64,000 nucleotides of DNA from Paenibacillaceae bacterium (lineage in GTDB: Bacteria > Bacillota > Bacilli > Paenibacillales > Paenibacillaceae): positions 1 through 64,000 of the forward strand of contig REGQ01000010.1 of the NCBI GenBank assembly GCA_004134985.1. The letters run 5' to 3'. The notes beneath the pieces were generated by a model. The model did no database searches, was not told where the DNA came from, and saw only the letters and a program-made list of their open reading frames with translations. The position numbers and the translations under genes are program-made. Of this stretch, positions 1 through 7,786 are shown piece by piece (position 1 is the first letter of the stretch; every line of letters begins with the position of its first letter).

Positions 1-116
1 CCCGTTGACACCTCCATCATACGAGGCGTTCCTTTTTTTGTCCAACGCCATTTCTTAGCGTCTACAGGAATGTTTAGCGCAAGAAGATCCCCACGAACAC
101 CCACGAAATAGAGCTT

Positions 117-308
117 AAAATCAGTGCTTGACGAGACTCGAATGCGCTGCTGCGGGTTTGCAGGGTGTTTTCAATCGCCATTCAATGCCGGATTTCTTAT
201 CCTAATTTTTAAAAGGTTGAAATCCGGCTTTATAAAGCGACCACTTCGTTTTTTCAACATCCCTGCAACCCTTCGCTGCCATTCTCGCAGCCGTCAAGCA
301 CTGATTTT
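117..308. repeat. MITE-like palindromic element
   Basis: The 17-bp end AAAATCAGTGCTTGACG (117-133) is repeated exactly in inverse at 292-308. The arms continue as an imperfect inverted repeat, and the centre has a second exact pair, GCCGGATTTC at 187-196 against GAAATCCGGC at 219-228. The whole 192 bp could fold into one long stem. There is no transposase frame. A 9-bp direct repeat, CGAAATAGA, lies at 104-112 and 318-326, but it is offset unevenly from the ends, so a target-site duplication is only possible. A close copy of the end sequence (AAAATCAGTGGTTGAC) recurs at 43403-43418. A non-autonomous mobile element is the likeliest reading. Confidence 0.5.
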
Positions 309-377
309 GGTTTTGACCGAAATAGAAAGCCCTTATTGGAGTTACACGCATTGTAAGGGCCCGCTCCCCGCCATTCA

Positions 378-421
378 AACACGAACAGCTTCACCGCTTT
401 AGCGGTGAAGCTGTTCGTGTT
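378..421. terminator. Perfect 21-bp-stem hairpin, possible terminator
   Basis: AACACGAACAGCTTCACCGCT is followed after two bases by its exact reverse complement (401-421). It lies about 100 bp past the stop of the GH4 gene. Neither strand shows a clean T-run directly after the stem, so intrinsic termination is plausible but not typical. Confidence 0.4.
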
Positions 422-521
422 GAAGCTATCTTTTGCGAAAAATACGTATTCGTCCAGACGCTGTCTAACTATCTGTCCTTTGTTGACTTGAGAGCACTAA
501 AGTCCGAATTCTTTCTCGTTT

Positions 522-1835
522 CTAGCCCTGTTCAGCAAAAAAACGGGGAAGGTACGCTTTATTCGCCTCCAGCATTTCATGCAGCAATTGCTTGCCCACT
601 GCAATGCTCGGCACAAGCGGATGATGAACCATCGCCTGCAGCGCAATATCCCGGTCGCCGCTGATCGCCGCTTCGATCGTCAGTGATTCGTACGTTTTCA
701 CTGCATGCAGCAGCCCTTTGATCGCTTCGGGAACACGTTGGGGCGGGAGCGGAATCGGCCCCTGTGCCGTCACGACACAGTTGACTTCAATGCTCGCATC
801 CTCAGGCAAGAAATTCAGGATGCCGCTATTGCGGACGTTCAAAGTTTGAATATCCCGTCTGTCTGTGTACAGGGAATAAATCAAATTAACCGCAGCTTCA
901 GAGTAAAATGCGCCGCCGCGCTTCTCAAGCTGCTTTGGCTTCTCGCTCAAATCAACATTGCTGTACAGCTCGAACAATTCCGCTTCCACCTGGCTTACAA
1001 CATCCGCCCGCGTCTCGTTCTTCTCCAGGGAGGCTGCCATATCGGCATACATTTTATCAGTCATATAGAAGTAACGGAGATAGTAGGTTGGGATCGCACC
1101 AAGGGCGTGCAGGAAGTCACCGTCCCAATCAAGCGCCGTCACATTCGCTGCAGAGTAAGATTTACGCCCCGCGATCATCTCAGGAAGCTTATTCTCCTTA
1201 TGGACGTAGGCAGCCGTTACCCAGTGCAAATGATTGATGCCGACAAATTCAGCCAGCACCTCCTGTTCAGTGACTCCATATTCCTTGGCCAGAAACTTCT
1301 GGAAATTAATCGGTGAATTGCATAGTCCGACGGTTTTGACTTTCGTATATTTCTGCACCGCTTCGGTCACGATGCCCGCCGGATTGGTGAAATTAAGCAG
1401 CCAAGCTTCCGGCGCCAATTCCTCAATATCTTTACAAATATCCAAAATGACCGGTACGGTACGCAAAGCCTTGAACATTCCGCCTGGACCGGTCGTCTCT
1501 TGGCCGATGACCCCATGGGAAATTGGAATATGCTCATCTTGCCGTCGCGCTTCCAGCAAGCCAACCCGAATCTGCGTCGTTACGAAATCTGCATCGCGAA
1601 TCGCCTCGCGTCGATCCAGCGTCAATTCCACCCGTATAGGCAATCCTGCCTTTTCGACCATGCGTTTTGCCAGCGCGCCCACGATCTCCAGCTTGTGGCG
1701 TCCCTGCTCGATATCGACCAGCCATAGCTCTCTGATCGGCATCTCCTCATATTTATTGATGAAACCTTCAATAATTTCCGGTGTATAAGAAGACCCGCCG
1801 CCGATAACCGCAATTTTCAACTGCTTTTTCTCCAT
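522..1835 (-). CDS. licH: 6-phospho-beta-glucosidase, glycoside hydrolase family 4
   Basis: This is a cytoplasmic GH4 enzyme of 437 residues, normal for the family. GH4 enzymes use NAD+ and a divalent metal and cleave by an oxidation-elimination route. Visible marks are the dinucleotide-binding loop GGGSS (residues 12-16), the CNSP motif (172-175) and NHLHW (201-205). In this family CN(S/V)P is typical of 6-phospho-beta-glucosidases, whereas alpha-glucosidases carry CHS. The start has AAGGAG upstream. It lies 17 bp after the sugar kinase gene on the same strand, so they are probably co-transcribed. The substrate would be a phosphorylated beta-disaccharide. No PTS gene is nearby, so the kinase may supply the phosphate. 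The symbol follows similarity to Bacillus LicH and is tentative. Confidence 0.88.
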   Translation of the reverse strand: MEKKQLKIAVIGGGSSYTPEIIEGFINKYEEMPIRELWLVDIEQGRHKLEIVGALAKRMVEKAGLPIRVELTLDRREAIRDADFVTTQIRVGLLEARRQDEHIPISHGVIGQETTGPGGMFKALRTVPVILDICKDIEELAPEAWLLNFTNPAGIVTEAVQKYTKVKTVGLCNSPINFQKFLAKEYGVTEQEVLAEFVGINHLHWVTAAYVHKENKLPEMIAGRKSYSAANVTALDWDGDFLHALGAIPTYYLRYFYMTDKMYADMAASLEKNETRADVVSQVEAELFELYSNVDLSEKPKQLEKRGGAFYSEAAVNLIYSLYTDRRDIQTLNVRNSGILNFLPEDASIEVNCVVTAQGPIPLPPQRVPEAIKGLLHAVKTYESLTIEAAISGDRDIALQAMVHHPLVPSIAVGKQLLHEMLEANKAYLPRFFAEQG

Positions 1836-1852
1836 GTTGTCCTCGCTCCTTA

Positions 1853-2833
1853 TTAGGCCTCTGAGGGGCTCTTGAATGTAATCGTCCGCAAGGCAGCATC
1901 CGTTGCTGCATCAATGACAACCCCGTGACGGTCCATTGCGCTCATGACCGCGCCAACGACGGGATCAACCGACAATTTGACGATGCTGGCTAGCGGGGCG
2001 ACACGGTTGACTTCCGTCCTGATCGCGTCCACCATATGCGGCGAACCGCCTTTGGAGAGCACGCTCCCGATCAACACAACATCGAAGCGCTCGTCCTGCA
2101 TATTCAAGCGCCGAATGAGGGCATTGGCCGCATTGCCATGCTCCCGTCCGGCCTCCTCAAGAACTTGAATGGCGACTTCATCGCCTTGCACAGCCGCTTC
2201 GAACATCACAATAGCCAATTCCCGCGGGGGCCGCTTGTTATTTTCAAGCAAATCATCATACATTTCCTCCACCGACTGATAGCCGCTGCATCGCGGCACC
2301 AGTTCAGTCAGCACCGTTGGACGCCCGCGTCCATCCCAGCCGCGGACCGCGCTCCGGAACGCATGCACCGCCAGATCCGATCCGGAGCCTTGGCCATCTC
2401 CAAACTGATAGCCGAAGCCGCCATATTGCAACTCCTCGCCTTGCGCATTGCGGGCCGCGCAATTGAACCCTGTCCCGCTAATAATGACCGCGCCATAGGG
2501 GAGCTGGGTTCCCGCGCGCATGCCAATGATCGTATCGCAAGACAAATCATAATCTGCAAAGCCAAGCGAAGCAATCATCGGACGCAAAATCCGGTAATCC
2601 GGTTCCCGATCCGCTCCCGCCAATCCAAAAAAAGCGAACGTCACTTCCTCTTTCGAAACCCCCGCCGCTTGTAAAGCCTGTACGCATGCCTGATCAATGC
2701 TGTCTCTTGCTCCCGCGAAAGCGGTCTGGTGGTTGCCGTTGCCTCCGCTTCCCCAACCGAGCAGCCGTCCGTTCTGATCTGTCAGCAGCGCATGGGTCTT
2801 GCTTCCGCCTGCATCGATTCCCAAGAAAATCAT
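1853..2833 (-). CDS. BadF/BadG-type sugar kinase (N-acetylglucosamine kinase-like)
   Basis: This cytoplasmic ATPase belongs to the ASKHA superfamily (BadF/BadG/BcrA/BcrD family), whose roughly 320-residue bacterial members are often N-acetylglucosamine or related sugar kinases. The N-terminus shows the phosphate-1 loop FLGIDAGGSKT. A second glycine-rich stretch, AVIISGTGFN, lies near residue 120, and GGFGYQFGDGQGSG near 145. I chose the ATG at 2833, which gives 326 residues, because AAGGAG lies 9 bp upstream. The ATG at 2851 overlaps that Shine-Dalgarno and has none of its own. The tight coupling to a GH4 phospho-glucosidase suggests it phosphorylates the imported sugar or disaccharide that GH4 then cleaves. 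That role is inferred. Confidence 0.8.
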   Translation of the reverse strand: MIFLGIDAGGSKTHALLTDQNGRLLGWGSGGNGNHQTAFAGARDSIDQACVQALQAAGVSKEEVTFAFFGLAGADREPDYRILRPMIASLGFADYDLSCDTIIGMRAGTQLPYGAVIISGTGFNCAARNAQGEELQYGGFGYQFGDGQGSGSDLAVHAFRSAVRGWDGRGRPTVLTELVPRCSGYQSVEEMYDDLLENNKRPPRELAIVMFEAAVQGDEVAIQVLEEAGREHGNAANALIRRLNMQDERFDVVLIGSVLSKGGSPHMVDAIRTEVNRVAPLASIVKLSVDPVVGAVMSAMDRHGVVIDAATDAALRTITFKSPSEA

Positions 2834-2892
2834 CCTGTTCACTCCTTCCATCGTTTTTTATGCAGCTGATGCTCTTTCATCCTTAGCATAGA

Positions 2893-2931
2893 ACAAAAAA
2901 ACACCGTTCTCTAGTAACAAAGAACGATGTT
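2893..2931 (-). terminator. Intrinsic terminator after the AraC gene
   Basis: On the minus strand AACATCGTTCT pairs with AGAACGGTGTT (one G-T pair) across a 10-base loop, followed by a run of T. It separates the AraC gene from the kinase-GH4 pair. Confidence 0.8.
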
Positions 2932-2942
2932 GTAATACTATC

Positions 2943-3791
2943 TTACTGTTTATTCATCGGGCGCAGCTCCGATGGAGATTTGCCGATGTGACGCTTGAAC
3001 AACCGATTGAAGTTGGACAGATTATGAAAGCCGCAGCGCTCTGCAATTTCAATCACTTTGATATCAGAAGATTCCAGCAGCGTAATTGCCTGCGTCAAAC
3101 GAAGTTGAATTAAGTAGTCAATGGGCGAAGTGCCAACCATTTGGGCAAACAACGCACTGAACCGAGACGGGCTTAAGTGAACATTGTCTGCCATCATCTG
3201 CAGAGTCCACGGTTCCGCCAAGCGATTGTCCAGTTCATGAAGCAAGGCTCGAATCTGTTCCGTCCCACTCGTCACCGGCATGCCTCTCTGACAGTTTACC
3301 GCGAAATGCCGATTAACCAACGATAGAAACTGCACCATTTGTGATCGTACTATCGTTTCAAAATGGGCTTCTTCACCGGCGCATTCCTCACTCATCTCCT
3401 TGATGAGCTGGCAGAGCCGGGAATGCACGGGATTATGACGGTCCAGCACATTATGAAACCGCCGGCCCATTTCCCGAAATGGATTCATCAGCGCAGTATC
3501 ATAACGCCGCTCCAGTGAAAAATAAGCGGCATCGAACATAATGATCATCATCACCAGATTTTCCGTCTCAAAGGCACGGTGAAGATCATTCGAATTAATA
3601 AGTACAATATCGCCCTCGCGAAGTTCATGCCGGTTTCCGTTGATCAGATAATGGCCTGTGCCTTGAAGAATATAATTAATTTCCAGCGTCACATGCCAGT
3701 GCAGCCGTTGGAAAGAAGGGCTCACCCCCTCCGTTTCCGTAATCCGGATCGGAAATGACGTTGGAAGATCGATAAGGTCCCTGGTCACCAT
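2943..3791 (-). CDS. AraC-family transcriptional regulator with cupin sensor domain
   Basis: This 282-residue regulator has an N-terminal cupin-like sugar-sensing half (residues about 15-110; LHWHVTLEINYILQG is typical) and a C-terminal pair of AraC helix-turn-helix motifs (about 180-278). The end IEIAERCGFHNLSNFNRLFKRHIGKSPSELR matches the conserved second helix-turn-helix. The start has AAGGGGG upstream. It lies between the GH8 gene and the kinase-GH4 pair on the same strand and most likely controls one or both in response to an oligosaccharide. A terminator follows it directly. Confidence 0.85.
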   Translation of the reverse strand: MVTRDLIDLPTSFPIRITETEGVSPSFQRLHWHVTLEINYILQGTGHYLINGNRHELREGDIVLINSNDLHRAFETENLVMMIIMFDAAYFSLERRYDTALMNPFREMGRRFHNVLDRHNPVHSRLCQLIKEMSEECAGEEAHFETIVRSQMVQFLSLVNRHFAVNCQRGMPVTSGTEQIRALLHELDNRLAEPWTLQMMADNVHLSPSRFSALFAQMVGTSPIDYLIQLRLTQAITLLESSDIKVIEIAERCGFHNLSNFNRLFKRHIGKSPSELRPMNKQ

Positions 3792-3852
3792 CAGCAGTAA
3801 GCCCCCTTCCTTCCATGATGCTTTGTTTATTATAACAGCCCCGCTTAGCCAT

Positions 3853-3884
3853 TAAAAGAAGCCGCTGGAATGGCTTCCAGGGCT
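3853..3884 (-). terminator. Probable terminator after the GH8 gene
   Basis: On the minus strand TGGAA-GCCA-TTCCA with flanking GCC/GGC pairing is followed by TTCTTTT. The stem is interrupted, so strength is uncertain. Confidence 0.5.
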
Positions 3885-3933
3885 CCCGTTCAGCAGCATG
3901 GCAAGCGCAAGCGCCCGCTGACTGTCGTATGTC

Positions 3934-5868
3934 TTATTTCCTTTGCAACAGTTCCTCCAATTTCAATACAGCGTGGGCAACCTCGGCAGGAGTAGCCCAT
4001 TCAGCGGCAGCGATGTTGTTGCCGTCTCTTGCCTCAATAATGTTCTGCTCGTAAGCTTCATTAATTAGCCCTTTGGACCATTGGGGGATGTCGTTGTCAT
4101 CAGCAAATCCGGTCATTGTCGTGCCCGCGGCCGCATCGTCTGCTTCCAGACCAGCGATGCCCGCCGCTCTAAGTATAATTGTCGCTAATTCTCCCCGCTT
4201 GACGGATCTGTCCGGACGGAAACTTCCGTCTTTGTATCCGGTGATGATTCCCGCTGCTAAAGCTTGCCCGATTCCCCGCTGCTCGGAATCTCTGATGGCA
4301 GCGGAATCTGGGAATACGAATTCAGACCCATCGCCTTCCAGATGCAGCATACTGGCGATGACACGTACCAGTTCCCCTCTGCGGATCCTATAATCCGATG
4401 GTGAGGCAAGCAGCCTCTTCGCATAATCGGCCCCAGCTATTGACGGCGCATCCAGCTTGCCAATCGTTGGCGACCACCAGTTCCCTGATACGACAATCAT
4501 GCTTAGCAGACGGATGTTGTTGCTGAAGTATACCTGATCTTCCGTTGATGGCGCCGCATTATAGTCCCACAGCTTATTGAGCCATTCCTGGTTGGAGCTA
4601 TCGATCAGCGCACTGACCATAAACGGTGCGGAGAAGGTCAGATCTTGCCATTCCGCCAAATGCTCGGAGCCGTCCAGCTTGTAGCCCGCGCGAATATTCG
4701 CAGGGTCTCCGCCTGTTTTTTCCTGAATCCACCGATTCATCACGGTAAGCTGCTGTCCGGCCCGTTGGTCCCCTGAAATAAGGTAATCGGTGCCAATTCG
4801 CCATGGGGTGCGTGCCGAATTGTAATTGTAGTCCCCGTCATTGTCCGACTCAAGAAAATTCGGCGGGGCAGGAATGAAGGTCTTGTCATGCTCCACTACG
4901 AAATCGGGCAGCAGCCCGACCGTCGGATTGTAATTTTTGTACAGATGATTAATCATGCCGTATGTCCGGTCAACAACTTCATTCCACTTTCCATCGGCTG
5001 TAACATGGTAAAAATCTTTCATATGCTGAACCATCCAATCGGAAGGACGCGTAGCTTTGTCCCATTTCCCCGAGCTTGCCCAATCGCCCAGTCGCATCAT
5101 CCATGTCTTCTGGTTGACTTCACTTTCCATAATCGCATCGATCAGCTTCCTGCCTTCAGCCAGATAATTGATTTCCCCGTCGCTGCCCCACTGCCGATCG
5201 GCAAGCAGCAGCGCATAAGCGATATCCATGTCCCCGTCTGTCGCCGCATTAGGACCGTTGGTGTCTATGATTTCAGAGCCTGTATCTCCTTGCTGCCATG
5301 CCATGAGCAGAGGATTAATCTGGCTTGGATGCGCCTTGTAATAACGGTGCATCGCATCGAAGTCTGCCCGTGTATCATCATCTGCGCTTGCCATCAAGGC
5401 CAGGATCAGCATGCCATAGCCGTGAGCTTCGGATACCGTAATCGGCATATACGTTGTTCCTGTTTCCTCATCTGTCTCCTCAGCATGCCAATCGCCATCG
5501 GAATACCATACATACTTCTGCGTTTCGTCATATGGATTCGCTTTCAAATATTTGTCCCGCCATTCCGTGAACAAACGAATGACGGTCTCGTCCATTTGCG
5601 CCTGGCTTACATGACTGGGCTTGATCGTCCCTTTGGCATATTGGACGTGCTGAGGAAACGTCTTGTGCGGCGCGGCAGCCGCGACTGTCTGCCCGCCCGC
5701 TTCCGCTTGCGCGTCTGTGGGGGAAGCCGCCTTGACGGTATCCTCCGCCGCGCGTGCACTTCCAGCCGAAAATACTGCGCCTGTCGCACTTCCCGCCAGC
5801 AAGATAAAGGCTAGCGTCATGGAAACGAGCCGCGGCAAGCTGCCGCCTGATCTTTTGTTCATCTGCAT
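3934..5868 (-). CDS. Secreted GH8 endoglucanase/lichenase with SLH domains
   Basis: This is a 644-residue exported enzyme with a signal peptide (about residues 1-41, ending near SARAAE). The GH8 catalytic domain covers about 75-480. Family motifs are SEAHGYGM, with the likely acid Glu147, and the signature ATDGDMDIAYALLLADRQWG at 209-228. GH8 enzymes are inverting endo-hydrolases of cellulose, beta-1,3-1,4-glucan, xylan or chitosan, and the exact substrate cannot be read from the sequence. The C-terminus (about 488-644) holds surface-layer homology repeats. Only the middle one (GIGQALAAGIITGYKDGSFRPDRSVKRGELA) is well conserved, while the first and last are weak. SLH domains bind cell-wall polymer, so the enzyme is probably wall-anchored. 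Start: ATG with AAGGAG five bases upstream. Confidence 0.9.
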   Translation of the reverse strand: MQMNKRSGGSLPRLVSMTLAFILLAGSATGAVFSAGSARAAEDTVKAASPTDAQAEAGGQTVAAAAPHKTFPQHVQYAKGTIKPSHVSQAQMDETVIRLFTEWRDKYLKANPYDETQKYVWYSDGDWHAEETDEETGTTYMPITVSEAHGYGMLILALMASADDDTRADFDAMHRYYKAHPSQINPLLMAWQQGDTGSEIIDTNGPNAATDGDMDIAYALLLADRQWGSDGEINYLAEGRKLIDAIMESEVNQKTWMMRLGDWASSGKWDKATRPSDWMVQHMKDFYHVTADGKWNEVVDRTYGMINHLYKNYNPTVGLLPDFVVEHDKTFIPAPPNFLESDNDGDYNYNSARTPWRIGTDYLISGDQRAGQQLTVMNRWIQEKTGGDPANIRAGYKLDGSEHLAEWQDLTFSAPFMVSALIDSSNQEWLNKLWDYNAAPSTEDQVYFSNNIRLLSMIVVSGNWWSPTIGKLDAPSIAGADYAKRLLASPSDYRIRRGELVRVIASMLHLEGDGSEFVFPDSAAIRDSEQRGIGQALAAGIITGYKDGSFRPDRSVKRGELATIILRAAGIAGLEADDAAAGTTMTGFADDNDIPQWSKGLINEAYEQNIIEARDGNNIAAAEWATPAEVAHAVLKLEELLQRK

Positions 5869-5979
5869 CGTTGCTCCTTCATATTCCTATTTTTGAAAAG
5901 GGTTGCCGGTCAATCACCATCATTATAGTGGGTGGCCTCCTTGCCAACTACTTGCAATCGCAACAATATCTGATACTTA

Positions 5980-7755
5980 TCAATGATTTGGCTCAGACAG
6001 TACCCTGTTAATGTACGGAATCGCAATCGTTACGGTCGTTCCCTGTCCAGGTTCACTGTCAATCGCAACGCCATACTGCTTGCCGAAATGCAGCTTGATG
6101 CGCTGATCGACATTGCGAACGCCGTAACCGACATTCAGATTCCCCAGCGGATCAAATATTTGCCGGATAATATCCGGGTCCATCCCTGCGCCGTCATCGT
6201 TCACCGCCATGCGCACAAGCTCCCCATCCCTTTGCACGGTGATCCGCATATTCAGGTAACTGTCTTTCCAGGCGTGCTCAAACACGTTTTCGATGATCGG
6301 CTGCAATATAAGCTTGATCGTCTCCACTTCCAGCGCTTCCGAATCGATCTCATATGCCACGCGTATGCGGTCGCCGTATTTGGTGCGCTGGATGTTCACG
6401 TAGGCTTGCGCCTGTGCCAGTTCATCACGAAGCATAATAACGGTCTTGCCCTCATTAAGCGACAACCGATAAAACTTGGCCAGATCGATCACCATGCGAT
6501 TCAGCTTGTCGACTTCGCCGAGTTTCGCCAGAGAACTGATGGAGGACAGCGTATTGTACAGAAAATGGGGATTAATCTGGGCCTGAAGCGATTCCAGTTC
6601 CGCTTCTTTCTTCTTGATGTTGCTCAAGTATACTTCATCAATCAAAGCCTCCGTCTCCCCGCCCATCCGGTTCAAGGCTTGGGCGATGATCAAGAATTCA
6701 TCATTTCCCCGATAGTTCATCCGCTTATGAAAGTCCCCTTCGCGGAACGAACGGAGCACTGACACAATCTTTCCGACTCGCTTGGAAAAGAAGTTGCTGA
6801 GAAACACCCCGATCAATAAAAAGACAATAAAACAGATCATACACACGATCAAAGTAAACACCGTTACTCGATTTATATCTTTTTCCATGATGTCGGTAGG
6901 CACCAGTGTGACCAGTTTCCAATTCAAGTAAGGCAATTCTTCTTTAATAACCAGATAGCCGTTTGCCAACTGTTCGCTTTCCAACTCTTCAATCGGAATC
7001 TCTTTTTCGCCTGAATGATAGACCAGCTCTTCATTCTCGTCCACAATAAAAATATTGCTTCCCTCGCCAATTTTGCGGTAGTCGGTACTTTCCAGCAATT
7101 CGTTTAAATTGAAGGTAATCCGGATAAAGGCAACCTCACTGGAGGAAGGAAACCCGCCAACGTCGACCATTCTTCGCAGCAATGAAATTAATCCACGTTC
7201 TTTATCGTCTTCGATTTGCTTCCAATCCAATGTAACGCCGTAATTCTCGGGCGGAAATTCCGTGTACCATTGCTTGTCTGAAATACGGTCAATCTGAAAA
7301 ATATCATAATGGCTTGATTTTACCGCAGCCGGATGGGCGCCTTTCCTCAAATAATAAACCTCAGGCAACGTTTCGTTATGCAGATACACCGTCAGCAGCA
7401 AGCTGCTGTTCGTGGATTTAATGACATCCTGGAGCTTGGGCAGTACATAGTTCGCGGTGGAATCATACACTGCCCACCCCTCTTCTTTGCGGCCGAAAAT
7501 GCGAATGAGTTTGGAATCATAATAGAGCAGATCAGAGACACGAATAGCATCATCCAGTTTATATTTCACATTGTCTGTAATTTGCTGTAGTGTCGCATGA
7601 ATATTCATACTGGTTTGTTCACGAATGGACTTGACATAAACGGAATTGGCAATGTAGGCAACAATAATAACTGGCAGTATAATAAGCAAACAATAGGAGA
7701 GCATTAGCTTGTAACCGAACGGGATAAATCCTTTGGTTTGTTTTTTACCTGTCAT
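5980..7755 (-). CDS. YesM-type membrane sensor histidine kinase
   Basis: A 591-residue kinase. A first membrane segment (about 14-36) leads to a large extracellular Cache-like sensor, then a second membrane segment (about 297-320), a HAMP linker (about 320-375) and a His_kinase domain with the phospho-acceptor in NPHFLYN. The ATPase region shows LQPIIENVFEHAW (N box), NDDGAGMD (G1) and GYGVRNVDQRI (G2). It directly follows its response regulator gene (31 bp apart) and lies downstream of a sugar importer. This placement is standard in Paenibacillus for a sensor of extracellular oligosaccharide that induces the importer or neighbouring glycosidase genes. Confidence 0.92.
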   Translation of the reverse strand: MTGKKQTKGFIPFGYKLMLSYCLLIILPVIIVAYIANSVYVKSIREQTSMNIHATLQQITDNVKYKLDDAIRVSDLLYYDSKLIRIFGRKEEGWAVYDSTANYVLPKLQDVIKSTNSSLLLTVYLHNETLPEVYYLRKGAHPAAVKSSHYDIFQIDRISDKQWYTEFPPENYGVTLDWKQIEDDKERGLISLLRRMVDVGGFPSSSEVAFIRITFNLNELLESTDYRKIGEGSNIFIVDENEELVYHSGEKEIPIEELESEQLANGYLVIKEELPYLNWKLVTLVPTDIMEKDINRVTVFTLIVCMICFIVFLLIGVFLSNFFSKRVGKIVSVLRSFREGDFHKRMNYRGNDEFLIIAQALNRMGGETEALIDEVYLSNIKKKEAELESLQAQINPHFLYNTLSSISSLAKLGEVDKLNRMVIDLAKFYRLSLNEGKTVIMLRDELAQAQAYVNIQRTKYGDRIRVAYEIDSEALEVETIKLILQPIIENVFEHAWKDSYLNMRITVQRDGELVRMAVNDDGAGMDPDIIRQIFDPLGNLNVGYGVRNVDQRIKLHFGKQYGVAIDSEPGQGTTVTIAIPYINRVLSEPNH

Positions 7756-7786
7756 GTTGGCCCCCGATGTTTCAATGGTTGTTTAT

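Larger units (their letters stand above)
1..521. other. Non-coding region downstream of the GH4 gene
   Basis: No convincing gene is seen. A 92-codon open frame at 124-402 exists, but it lies across a large inverted repeat, lacks a good Shine-Dalgarno sequence and resembles nothing I know. The stretch holds a MITE-like palindrome (117-308) and a long perfect hairpin (378-421), both listed separately. Confidence 0.7.

Noticed and set aside
124-402. 92-codon frame in the first 500 bp
   Set aside because: It runs through the MITE-like palindrome and into the hairpin, without a ribosome site or any family resemblance.
705-1316. Long plus-strand frames opposite GH4 and other real genes (for example 705-1316, 4888-5814, 10220-11113, 40085-41176)
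   Set aside because: They are antisense shadows of well-supported genes with clear domain matches. Their translations are rich in Arg, His and Cys and match nothing.
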